From Mycobacterium sp. 1274761.0 (GTDB lineage Bacteria > Actinomycetota > Actinomycetes > Mycobacteriales > Mycobacteriaceae), in assembly GCF_001668615.1 (NCBI RefSeq), contig NZ_LZMC01000042.1:1-64000 (forward strand): a stretch of 64,000 nt of DNA, written 5' to 3'. The notes beneath the pieces are model-generated. The model saw only the letters and a program-made list of their open reading frames with translations, had not been told where the DNA came from and did not search any database. Position numbers and translations under genes: made by a program. Below are positions 34,389 through 41,919 of this stretch, piece after piece. Every line of letters starts with the position of its first letter. Positions within the stretch are counted from its first letter, which is position 1.

Positions 34389-34676
34389 GTGCCGAAGGGT
34401 TACGTAGTCATCACCGAGGACGTCAAGGATCCCGCCGGGATGGCCGAATACGCCAAGCTCGCAAGTCAGACGATGGCCAACGCGACGATCCTCGCGTTCG
34501 ACAGCAACGTCGAACAGATCGAAGGCGAGTGGCACGGCACCCAGACCGTGCTGCTGGAGTTCGAGTCGCCGGAGGCGGCCCGCGAGTGGTACAAATCCGA
34601 TGCCTATCAGGAGGCCGCCAAGCTTCGGCAGGCCGCGGCCGACTGCAACGGCGCAATCCTGCACGGCCTCGGCTGA
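34389..34676 (+). CDS. DUF1330-like small protein
   Basis: 95 residues: MPKGYVVITEDVKDPAGMAEYAKLA with a later VLLEFESPEAAREWYKSDAYQEAAKLR, which is the dimeric alpha/beta-barrel pattern of DUF1330. No enzymatic role is established. GTG 34389 follows CAAGGAGAG. It is the last gene of the P450/ferredoxin operon and is followed by the large palindromic terminator. Confidence 0.87.
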   Translation: MPKGYVVITEDVKDPAGMAEYAKLASQTMANATILAFDSNVEQIEGEWHGTQTVLLEFESPEAAREWYKSDAYQEAAKLRQAAADCNGAILHGLG

Positions 34677-34688
34677 ATTCTGTTCGAG

Positions 34689-34762
34689 CGCTCGCGGCCG
34701 CGCGAGCGTGCGCTGACTGCTGAAATTCCGCGGCGTGTCATGTGCAGACACGCACGCTCGCG
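34689..34762. terminator. nested palindromes between convergent genes (bidirectional terminator/repeat)
   Basis: CGCTCGCG (34689-34696) pairs with CGCGAGCG (34701-34708). CGCGAGCGTGCG (34701-34712) can alternatively pair with a perfect 12-bp partner at 34751-34762, enclosing GCGTGTC (34733-34739) paired with GACACGC (34747-34753). The two folds exclude each other. Position between the convergent genes 34389-34676 and 34764-35975 supports termination on both strands. Confidence 0.7.
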
Positions 34763-34763
34763 G

Positions 34764-35975
34764 TTATGAGCGGGGCAGCACGCGCACCGGCACACTCGAC
34801 CAGCCCGCCACGTTCGACATGGCGACCCGCTGGCACTCATCCCACAGCACCTCGTAGCGCGGCATGAAGTCGAGCAACCGCTCGAGCGCGATCGCGCTTT
34901 CCATCCGCGCCAGCGCCGCGCCCAAACAGCTGTGCACCCCGTAACCAAACCCGAGGTTCTGGGCTTCGGTGCGATCGCGGTCGATATCGAAAGTGTCTGC
35001 GTCGGTGAATGCCTCGGGATCGCGGTTCGCCGAACCACCAAGCAGGAAAACGGGTTTTCCTGCCGGAATAGTGACACCATGCAGCGTTACATCCTTCATT
35101 GAGCGCCGCACGTTGTACTGGTTCGGCGCTTCGTACCGCAGCAGCTCCTCGACCGCAGCCGGGATCTTGCTGCGGTCGTCGAGCAACTTCTGCCACTGGT
35201 CGGGGAAGCGCGCGAAGGTCACCGCCGCGTTGCCGACGAGCTTGGTCACGGTCTCGGCGCCTGCTCCGCCCAAAAGTGTTGCGAATCCGGCGATCTCGAC
35301 GTCGTCGAGCTGCCGGGTCTCGCCGTTTGCGTCCTTGACTTCTGCGGCGATCAGCCGGCTGAACATGTCGTCTTGGGGCTCGGCTCGTCGTTCTTGAATG
35401 AGGTTGTAGTAGAACCCCATCAATTCCACAACAGCTTGCCTGCCCTCCTCGGACATCTCGATTTGACCGGGCTCACGTCGTAGCGAAGTGTCGCCCCATT
35501 CCCTGACTTTCTGGCGGTATTCCTCCGGCACGCCGAGCATCTGGCTGATCACGTCGACCGGGAACAAGGCGGCGAAATCCTGCACCACGTCGACGTGATC
35601 GGCGTCGGCCGTCGGCATGTAGCGGTCGATCGTCTGGGTGACCATCGGTCTCATGTTCTCGATGGCTCGGGGCGTGAAGACTTTGTTCACCAGGCTGCGC
35701 ATGTGCCGGTGCTCAGGTGGGTCCATGATGATGATCATCTTCACGGGAGGCGGTTCGTTCGACTTCAACATCGCCAGGTCGAGGCCGTACGCCGACGAGT
35801 ACGTTTCGAAGTCCTTGAAGGCCGCCGCGACGTCCTCGTGCCGGGACAACGCGTAGAAGTCATATTCGGAGTTGTAATAGACCGGCGCTTGTTCGCGCAT
35901 GCGGCGATAAATTTCGTACGGCCCGTTGAAGAACTCCTCGGAGAACGGATCGAAGACGAGTTCGGAAGTGGTCAT
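34764..35975 (-). CDS. cytochrome P450
   Basis: 403 residues. I-helix LLGGAGAETVTKLVG, ExxR in EELLRYEAP, and haem loop GFGYGVHSCLGAALAR are present. It is close in sequence to the P450 at 36169 (FDPFSEEFFNGPYEIYRRMREQAPVYY versus FDPYSQEYFDDPYAIYRRMRDEAPIYY), so the pair arose by duplication around the ferredoxin. ATG 35975 overlaps the ferredoxin stop (ATGA); the 11 extra N-terminal residues up to 36008 lie inside the ferredoxin and are rejected. Confidence 0.94.
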   Translation of the reverse strand: MTTSELVFDPFSEEFFNGPYEIYRRMREQAPVYYNSEYDFYALSRHEDVAAAFKDFETYSSAYGLDLAMLKSNEPPPVKMIIIMDPPEHRHMRSLVNKVFTPRAIENMRPMVTQTIDRYMPTADADHVDVVQDFAALFPVDVISQMLGVPEEYRQKVREWGDTSLRREPGQIEMSEEGRQAVVELMGFYYNLIQERRAEPQDDMFSRLIAAEVKDANGETRQLDDVEIAGFATLLGGAGAETVTKLVGNAAVTFARFPDQWQKLLDDRSKIPAAVEELLRYEAPNQYNVRRSMKDVTLHGVTIPAGKPVFLLGGSANRDPEAFTDADTFDIDRDRTEAQNLGFGYGVHSCLGAALARMESAIALERLLDFMPRYEVLWDECQRVAMSNVAGWSSVPVRVLPRS

Positions 35976-36172
35976 TCGTCTTTGATGGAGATCGCCTGCC
36001 GAGGACACTGTCGCACCGCTTCCTTTACTTGGTCTTCGTTCTCCGGCGTCACCTCGTCCTGCAGGACATGCAGATAGTCCTGGTCGTCCAGGTCGAACAC
36101 TTCGGGGATGATGCCCATACAGACCCCGTTGCTCTCACACAGCCCGAAGTCGACTTCAATTTTCTTCGTCAT
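35972..36172 (-). CDS. 3Fe-4S-type ferredoxin between two P450s
   Basis: 66 residues, with CESNGVCMGIIPEVF and distal QCPRQA. Position two of the cluster motif is Asn-Gly rather than Cys, the 3Fe-4S pattern. It overlaps both neighbours by ATGA-type junctions, so the three genes (36169-37371, this, 34764-35975) form one coupled cassette and the ferredoxin probably serves both P450s. Confidence 0.93.
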   Translation of the reverse strand: MTKKIEVDFGLCESNGVCMGIIPEVFDLDDQDYLHVLQDEVTPENEDQVKEAVRQCPRQAISIKDE

Positions 36173-37371
36173 CGCAAGACCCTCACCGGGACGTGCTGAT
36201 AGCCGGCGACGTTCTGCATGTGCACGCGCTTCAGCCCAGCGAAGTCGAGCTCGTAGCGCGGCATGAAGTCGAGCAGGTGCTCGAGCGCGATCGTGGTTTC
36301 CAGCCGGGCCAACGCCGCGCCGAGGCAGCTGTGGATGCCGTAGCCCAGGCCGAGATGGGGCGACTGCGTCCGGTCCCGGGTGATGTCGAACGTCTCCGCG
36401 TTGTCATATGCGCGCGGGTCACGGTTGGCGGCCGCCTTCATCAGGAACACCGGCTTGTTCGCGGGAATGGTGCCGCTGGGCACCACGGCTTCCTTGAGCG
36501 TGTAGCGCACGTTGTACTGCACCGGACCGACATAGCGGAGCAGCTCCTCGACGGCGGCAGGCACCAGGCTGCGGTCGTCGAGCAGCATCTGCCATTGCTC
36601 GGGGTTACGCGCGAACTCGACGACGGCGCTGCCGACCAACTTGGTGACCGTCTCGGCGCCCGCGCCACCCAGCAGCGCGAGGAAGCCGGTGATCTCGATG
36701 TCGTCGAGCTGGCGCATTTCGCCGTTCTCACCGGGAATCTCAGCGTCGATCAGCCGGCTGATCATGTCGTCCTGTGGATTCTGGCGATGCTCCTGCACCA
36801 GCCCGTAGTAGTAGATGCCGGCGTCGATGTTGGCCTGCATGTTCTCTTCGGACAGTTGGAGCTGGCCCGGCTTGACCTCCAGGCCCTTGTCGATCCAGTG
36901 CCGGACCTGCTGGCGGTACTCCTCGGGCACACCTGCCATCCGAGTGATCACCTCTACGGGGAAAGGCCCGGAGAAGTCCTGCACCACGTCGAAGTTGTCG
37001 CGGTCGACCTTGCTCAGGTAGTGCTCGACCAGTTCGACGACGGTCTCACGCTGAGACTGGATCGCCCTCGGAGTGAACGCCTTGTTGAGCAGGCTGCGCA
37101 TGAACCGGTGCTCCGGAGGATCCATGAAGATGATGGATTTCTGAAACTCGTCGCCGGACTTGACCATGTGTAGATGACAGCCGCGGGTGGACGAGAACGA
37201 CTCGTGGTCCTTGAGCGCCGCAGCCACGTCCTCATGCCGGGTCAACGCGTAGAAGTCCAGCTCCTCGTCGTAGTAGATCGGAGCCTCGTCGCGCATCCGC
37301 CGATAGATGGCGTAGGGATCGTCGAAATACTCCTGCGAATACGGGTCGAACACCAGTTTTGGCTTGATCAT
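36169..37371 (-). CDS. cytochrome P450
   Basis: 400 residues. I-helix LLGGAGAETVTKLVG, ExxR in EELLRYVGP, and haem loop GLGYGIHSCLGAALAR. The Phe usually found at the start of the haem loop is Leu here. First gene of the P450-ferredoxin-P450 cassette; the dyad 37439-37459 lies 68 bp upstream. Start ATG 37371 has GAGGAGATC upstream. Substrate unknown; the pair may act successively on the same carbon skeleton. Confidence 0.94.
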   Translation of the reverse strand: MIKPKLVFDPYSQEYFDDPYAIYRRMRDEAPIYYDEELDFYALTRHEDVAAALKDHESFSSTRGCHLHMVKSGDEFQKSIIFMDPPEHRFMRSLLNKAFTPRAIQSQRETVVELVEHYLSKVDRDNFDVVQDFSGPFPVEVITRMAGVPEEYRQQVRHWIDKGLEVKPGQLQLSEENMQANIDAGIYYYGLVQEHRQNPQDDMISRLIDAEIPGENGEMRQLDDIEITGFLALLGGAGAETVTKLVGSAVVEFARNPEQWQMLLDDRSLVPAAVEELLRYVGPVQYNVRYTLKEAVVPSGTIPANKPVFLMKAAANRDPRAYDNAETFDITRDRTQSPHLGLGYGIHSCLGAALARLETTIALEHLLDFMPRYELDFAGLKRVHMQNVAGYQHVPVRVLR

Positions 37372-37438
37372 GATCTCCTCACCTTCAGCGGGGGCCGACG
37401 CCGGGGAGCGTTACGAGAGGTGCTTGAACTGTAACTCT

Positions 37439-37459
37439 ATCGGAAACGACGTTTCCAAT
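37439..37459. promoter_or_regulatory. GGAAAC-N3-GTTTCC dyad upstream of the P450 cassette
   Basis: GGAAAC (37442-37447) and GTTTCC (37451-37456) are a perfect dyad with a 3-bp spacer, with AT pairs outside extending it. It lies in the 118-bp gap between the dehydrogenase gene and the P450 cassette, both on the minus strand, so it marks a separate promoter. Confidence 0.55.
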
Positions 37460-37489
37460 ACAGAGAACGACACATTCAATCGCGGTGTC

Positions 37490-38278
37490 TTATCGCGAAA
37501 GCCCGGCGTTGACAACGTCGTGCAGCGCGCCGAGATCACCGCCGAGTTCTTCGACCGTCTGACGCACCACCGCGACGTCTCTGCCGATGAAGCCCCCCAC
37601 TGCGTCGTTGAACGCCGCGGCGGATCCGGCGCGCGCGATGAGGCTTAGTGCGCGGCTGCCGGCGCTGCCGTGGGTCAGCGCTTCGAGCAACGCGGGTTCG
37701 GCGACGCCCAGCAGCCCGCCCAACCGCGCGGCCTCGGCGGCGAGGCCGATCTGCGCGGCGAACAGCGCGTTGTTGATGAGCTTCACCAACCGCCCCGCGC
37801 CGGGAGGGCCGATGTGCAGGACCGGGTCGCCGTAGGCGCATAGCACCGGGCGGGCCCTGGCCACCGCCGCGTCGCGACCACCCAGAAACACCGTGACCTC
37901 GCCCGCGGCGATGTCGTGTGGGCCGCCACTGACCGGCGCGTCGACGACCTCGACGCCGCGAACGCCGACCGCCTCCACCGTGCGTGGGCTGCCCGTCGTA
38001 TGGATGACGAGCACCGCGTGCGGCGGCATTGCCTCGGTGAGGCCGTCCTCCAGACATACCTGCCGCACCTGCTCGTCGGTGAACACGCAGACGATGACGA
38101 CGTCGGCAGCCTCGGCGACCGCTTCGACGGCGGTCACCGGCTGTGCGCCCAATATCGCCACGGCGTCACGCTTTTCGGGTGTGCGGCCGAGCACCCGAAC
38201 GTCATGTCCGGCCTGCACGAGGCGCGCCACCATGGGACCACCCATGCGGCCCGCGCCGATGAAGCCGACGCGCGTCAT
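37490..38278 (-). CDS. 3-hydroxyisobutyrate dehydrogenase-like NAD-binding protein (copy 1)
   Basis: 262 residues of the beta-hydroxyacid dehydrogenase family: VGFIGAGRMGGPMVARL at the N-terminus, VDAPVSGGPHDIAAGE (substrate motif) near 105, and GPPGAGRLVKLINNALF with the catalytic Lys near 155. Expected to oxidise a beta-hydroxy acid or its CoA precursor. ATG 38278 overlaps the stop of copy 2 (ATGA); the longer frame to 38491 is inside copy 2. Last gene of the minus-strand block starting at 43205. Confidence 0.92.
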   Translation of the reverse strand: MTRVGFIGAGRMGGPMVARLVQAGHDVRVLGRTPEKRDAVAILGAQPVTAVEAVAEAADVVIVCVFTDEQVRQVCLEDGLTEAMPPHAVLVIHTTGSPRTVEAVGVRGVEVVDAPVSGGPHDIAAGEVTVFLGGRDAAVARARPVLCAYGDPVLHIGPPGAGRLVKLINNALFAAQIGLAAEAARLGGLLGVAEPALLEALTHGSAGSRALSLIARAGSAAAFNDAVGGFIGRDVAVVRQTVEELGGDLGALHDVVNAGLSR

Positions 38279-39093
38279 CGCGGATGGTTCATCGCGTTCA
38301 GCGCGGCGTCGGCCGCAGCAAACACCACACCCTCCGGGGCGCCGGCTGCCTCGGCGATGCTCGCCGCGTGCCGGACGTCTTTGCGCAGCAACGCCCCGGC
38401 AAGCGATTCGAGCTGCTCCAGTGTTCCGCCGAAGACGGCGATGCTGCCCACCGCCTTGCTGGTGGCCGACCCGCGGGTGAGCACTTCGCACAGCCTGTCA
38501 CGGGGGATGCCGAGGAACTCGCCGAGCGTCAGCGTGGAACTGGCGGCGCCGAGATTGGCGCTGAACAAGAGGTTGTTCAGGATCTTGGCGACCTGGCCGC
38601 TGCCCAGCGGGCCGAGATGCACGACCGGGTCGGCGTAGGTCGCGAACACCGGTCGGGACCGTTGCACAGCGTCCTCATCACCGCCGACCATCACCAGCAG
38701 GGTGCCCTCCTCTGCGGCCGGTCCGCCGCCGCTCACCGGGGCATCGACGACCGAAACACCTTGCTGCGCCGCCGCTTCGCCGATTTCGGCGCAGGTGTCG
38801 GGATGCACGGTGCTGTGGATTGCGATGATCCCACCGGATGGCAGCCCGGCCAGCACGCCCGTATCTCCGTTGACCACCTCTCTGACGTCGTCGTCGCCGA
38901 CGACACAAAGGCAGACGATGTCGCTGGCGGCGGCGAGCTCGGCGGGGGATTGCGCCGTTTTCGCTCCCGTGTCGGCGAACGGTTCAAGTGTGGCGGGCCT
39001 ACGCGCCCACAGCGTCAGCTCGTAACCGCCCTCGGCGATCCGCCGCGCCATCGGGGCGCCCTGGCTGCCCAGTCCGATGAAACCGACGCGCAT
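38275..39093 (-). CDS. 3-hydroxyisobutyrate dehydrogenase-like NAD-binding protein (copy 2)
   Basis: 272 residues: VGFIGLGSQGAPMARRIAEGG, VVDAPVSGGGPAAEEGT, and GPLGSGQVAKILNNLLF with the catalytic Lys. The NAD loop has Gln (GLGSQG) where Met or Asn is usual. It is a divergent tandem paralogue of copy 1; such pairs may form heteromers or act on stereoisomers. ATG 39093 shares a base with the hydrolase stop (TGATG). Confidence 0.92.
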   Translation of the reverse strand: MRVGFIGLGSQGAPMARRIAEGGYELTLWARRPATLEPFADTGAKTAQSPAELAAASDIVCLCVVGDDDVREVVNGDTGVLAGLPSGGIIAIHSTVHPDTCAEIGEAAAQQGVSVVDAPVSGGGPAAEEGTLLVMVGGDEDAVQRSRPVFATYADPVVHLGPLGSGQVAKILNNLLFSANLGAASSTLTLGEFLGIPRDRLCEVLTRGSATSKAVGSIAVFGGTLEQLESLAGALLRKDVRHAASIAEAAGAPEGVVFAAADAALNAMNHPR

Positions 39094-39920
39094 CAACCCG
39101 CCTCCCGTTCCGTCTCGGTCGTGCATTTGTCGATGAAGCCCAGCACCCGCCGGTGATACTCGCCTGCGCTCCAGCCGACGCTGAGATTGTGTCCGCTGTC
39201 CGGCATTTGGTTGACCACGACCCGCGGCGACGACGTGAACAACGCGGCGATGGCCGCGGTCGCCTCGGGCGTCGTCTCCCAGACGCGTTCGTGTTCGGCC
39301 ACGCTGAACTCGACGGGCACCCGCACCCGGCCTGCAATGTCGGGGAAGTCGCGACGCGGCCAGTTCGCGGTGACGTCGGCCTCGTAGGGGGCGCCCGGCG
39401 CCGACAGGCCACCCGTCAGCACCTCGGGCGGGTAGAGGTCGGTGGGTTCCCATAGCAGGTCGCGCAGCCCCGCGGGACGCGACGTCGCGGTGGCCTGGCT
39501 GATGATCGCCTTGGCTTCCTCGCTGTAGCGTCGGCCGGTGCCCGACACCTCCAGCCCGAGTACGTCGGCGGCCCGCTCATCGATCGCCATGCGCAGCCCC
39601 AGCTCGCAGCCCGCCGAGTGGGCGAGCAGGAAAAGCCCAGCCCCCCAGGAACTCTCACCGACGATCCGCTCCACAGCGCCCAACGCGAAACCGACCCGCC
39701 GGGCCGGGTCTGCCATCTGGTCGTGGTAGAACGCCGACGCGCCATAACCGGGCCGGTCCAACGCGATCGCGGTGTAACCGCCTGCCGCCGCCGACCTCAG
39801 CAGCGACAGTTCGGGATGCGCCGGACAATCGAAATACGCTGCGGACGTGGCACCGCCGTGGATCGCGACGACGACCGCTTTCGGCTCCGGCACAGACGCG
39901 ACCAACGCCGACATCGGCAC
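39093..39920 (-). CDS. alpha/beta hydrolase
   Basis: 275 residues. Oxyanion motif AIHGGATSAAYF near 20-30, nucleophile Ser102 in LLAHSAGCELG, and His in PDSGHNLSVGW. No lid or signal peptide is evident. The assigned GTG 39920 (VPMSALVAS) may not be the true start: the codons just upstream read as good protein (RVVLVDG) but contain no usual start before the previous gene's stop, so the start is uncertain. It lies between the DUF35-thiolase fusion and the dehydrogenase pair. Confidence 0.85.
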   Translation of the reverse strand: MPMSALVASVPEPKAVVVAIHGGATSAAYFDCPAHPELSLLRSAAAGGYTAIALDRPGYGASAFYHDQMADPARRVGFALGAVERIVGESSWGAGLFLLAHSAGCELGLRMAIDERAADVLGLEVSGTGRRYSEEAKAIISQATATSRPAGLRDLLWEPTDLYPPEVLTGGLSAPGAPYEADVTANWPRRDFPDIAGRVRVPVEFSVAEHERVWETTPEATAAIAALFTSSPRVVVNQMPDSGHNLSVGWSAGEYHRRVLGFIDKCTTETEREAG

Positions 39921-39967
39921 GCCGTCGACCAGAACGACGCGTGGGCGGGGCGCGATGCTACTCAGAG

Positions 39968-41623
39968 CTATTCGTCCGTCCGCAGCAGAATCGCCCCGCT
40001 CGGCGTCAAGCCGCCACTGCTGACGACCCCGACACGGGCACCGGCGACCTGACGCTCACCCGCGTCGCCGCGCAACTGGACTACGGCCTCGTGCATCAGA
40101 CCCATGCCATGCGTGCGTCCATGCGACAACTGGCCGCCGTGGGTGTTCAGCGGGATGACGCCGTCGCGGGCGATCGCCTTGCCCCCGTCGAGGAAGTCCT
40201 TCGCTTCGCCGATCCCGCAGAAGCCCAGCCCCTCCAGCCAGGACAGGCAGTTGAACGTGAAACCGTCATACAGCTCAGCCACGTCGACATCGCTGGGCCG
40301 CAACGAGGTTCGCGTCCACATGTGCGCGGACTGGCCGAGCACCTGCGGCTCATGGGTCAGCGTGGTCTGGTCCCAGTCGGTGCGCTCGACGATCTGCGTG
40401 CCGACCGCCTCGAACAGCACAGGCTTGCGCGGCATGTCCTTGGCCACATCGACCGCCGACACCACCACCGCGACCGCGCCGTCGCATGGCACGTCGCAGT
40501 CATAGAGGCCGAACGGGCTGGTGATCGGCCGAGCGTTGAGGTAGTCGTCCATGGTCAGCGGGTCGCGGTAGATCGCCGTCGCATTCAACGCCGCATTGGC
40601 CCTCTGGTTCAACGCAATCCAGCCCAACGTCTCTTTGGTGGTGCCATACCGATCGAAATGGCGCTGCGCGTTCAACGCCAGCGTGTGCGCAGCCGACGTC
40701 GCCCCGAACGGCATCTGCCAGCTCGAGGTGCGCGCACCGCCTGGCGGCGCCATCTTGCCTTCCTTCATCAGCTGCTGGAAGGTGGCTTCCCACAAGGTGC
40801 GGAAGCACAGCACGTGGCGCGCCATGCCGGTGGCGATCGCCATCACGGCCGCGATCAGCGAGCCGCCGGGACCGAACGTGTCCATTCCGCCGTTGATCCA
40901 CGTGGGGCGCAGACCAAGCGCACCCTCCAGCGCGCTCACCCCGCCCTCACCCATGCCCGCGATATCGAGCCCCGGATACGTTGAGAGCCCGTCGATATCG
41001 TCGAAGGTCAGCCCCGCGTCGGCGACCGCCTGCTGGCAGGCATCGATGGTCAACGAGAGCGGCGGCACCATCTGCCGCCTGCCGATCTTCGACATGCCGA
41101 TACCCGTGATCGCCGCCGCATCCTCGAACTTCTCCGTGGTGAGCATCGGCGACACATGCTTGCCGAAGTCCTGCGGCGCGATCTCGTCGACGGCCTGCGG
41201 GCCGGTCTTCTTCTCGGCGGTCGGCGTGAAGACCGGCAGCCACACGGTGCCGATCTTGTCCTCCAGCTTTTCGAAGCGCACCTCGACCGTCTGCCCGAGC
41301 TCGAGCCCGTCGGGGTCGCAGTCAACGATATTCGTGGTCAAGCGAACCCGCGGGTCCTCGATGATCGCCACCTGCGCCACCACATAGGGCGGTGGCAGAT
41401 CGGGGAAACCGAAGCGGTGGTTGACGGTGAAGGCGGACAGCGTGGCCTCGCCCGAGACGTCGCGAACGCCCATGTTGCGGCCCCGGCAGTACCGGCACAC
41501 CGGTTGCGGCGGGTGGATCAGCGCGTCGCAGTCCTGGCATTCCTGGATCCGGAGCACGCCGTCGGCGCCCGCAGTCCAGAAAAACTCGTTCTGCGCGTTG
41601 ACTTCGGGGAGGGGCCTGCTCAC
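39968..41623 (-). CDS. DUF35 (zinc ribbon-OB fold) fused to Ltp2-like thiolase-fold protein
   Basis: 551 residues. The N-terminus has a zinc ribbon with Cys29, Cys32, Cys43 and Cys46 (CQDC and CRYC) and a DUF35 OB domain to about 130. The rest, from ITGIGMSKIG near 170, is a non-decarboxylating thiolase-fold domain; the nucleophilic Cys position reads INGGMDTFGPGG without Cys, and ELYDGFTFNCLSWLEGLG and NTHGGQLSHGRTHGMG follow. Ltp2, the steroid side-chain retro-aldolase, pairs with a separate DUF35 protein in M. tuberculosis, so a single-chain aldolase is inferred. GTG 41623 overlaps the ferredoxin stop. Confidence 0.85.
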   Translation of the reverse strand: MSRPLPEVNAQNEFFWTAGADGVLRIQECQDCDALIHPPQPVCRYCRGRNMGVRDVSGEATLSAFTVNHRFGFPDLPPPYVVAQVAIIEDPRVRLTTNIVDCDPDGLELGQTVEVRFEKLEDKIGTVWLPVFTPTAEKKTGPQAVDEIAPQDFGKHVSPMLTTEKFEDAAAITGIGMSKIGRRQMVPPLSLTIDACQQAVADAGLTFDDIDGLSTYPGLDIAGMGEGGVSALEGALGLRPTWINGGMDTFGPGGSLIAAVMAIATGMARHVLCFRTLWEATFQQLMKEGKMAPPGGARTSSWQMPFGATSAAHTLALNAQRHFDRYGTTKETLGWIALNQRANAALNATAIYRDPLTMDDYLNARPITSPFGLYDCDVPCDGAVAVVVSAVDVAKDMPRKPVLFEAVGTQIVERTDWDQTTLTHEPQVLGQSAHMWTRTSLRPSDVDVAELYDGFTFNCLSWLEGLGFCGIGEAKDFLDGGKAIARDGVIPLNTHGGQLSHGRTHGMGLMHEAVVQLRGDAGERQVAGARVGVVSSGGLTPSGAILLRTDE

Positions 41624-41919
41624 CGGACGAATTCCGATATCGCTTCGTTGTCGACCGTACGAGGATCGGGTTCCGGCACGTCCTGAGCTTGCGAGTGCGC
41701 GGTCCCGTCACGAGAGGGCCGGTGTCCGCCCATCTCGATGATCGCGTGCACCGGGCAGTCCAACAGCGCACGCATTACCGCGGGTTGATCCTCCGCTGGG
41801 ATCGTGCCATTGCCCTCCAGCGAGGCATATCCCCAGTCGTCTAATGAAAAGTATTCCGGCGCATGCTTTGCGCACACGCCGAAGCCGTCGCATACCGTCC
41901 GGTCGAGACGAATCCTCAT
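41620..41919 (-). CDS. ferredoxin with C-terminal extension
   Basis: 99 residues. Cluster motif CDGFGVCAKHAPEYF and distal LDCPVHA mark a 3Fe-4S-type ferredoxin of about 65 residues; the remaining 35 residues (HRPSRDGTAHSQAQDVPEPDP) are a low-complexity tail not seen in the other ferredoxins here. ATG 41919 overlaps the NuoF-like stop and its own stop overlaps the fusion protein's GTG, so reductase, ferredoxin and aldolase-like enzyme are coupled. Confidence 0.88.
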   Translation of the reverse strand: MRIRLDRTVCDGFGVCAKHAPEYFSLDDWGYASLEGNGTIPAEDQPAVMRALLDCPVHAIIEMGGHRPSRDGTAHSQAQDVPEPDPRTVDNEAISEFVR

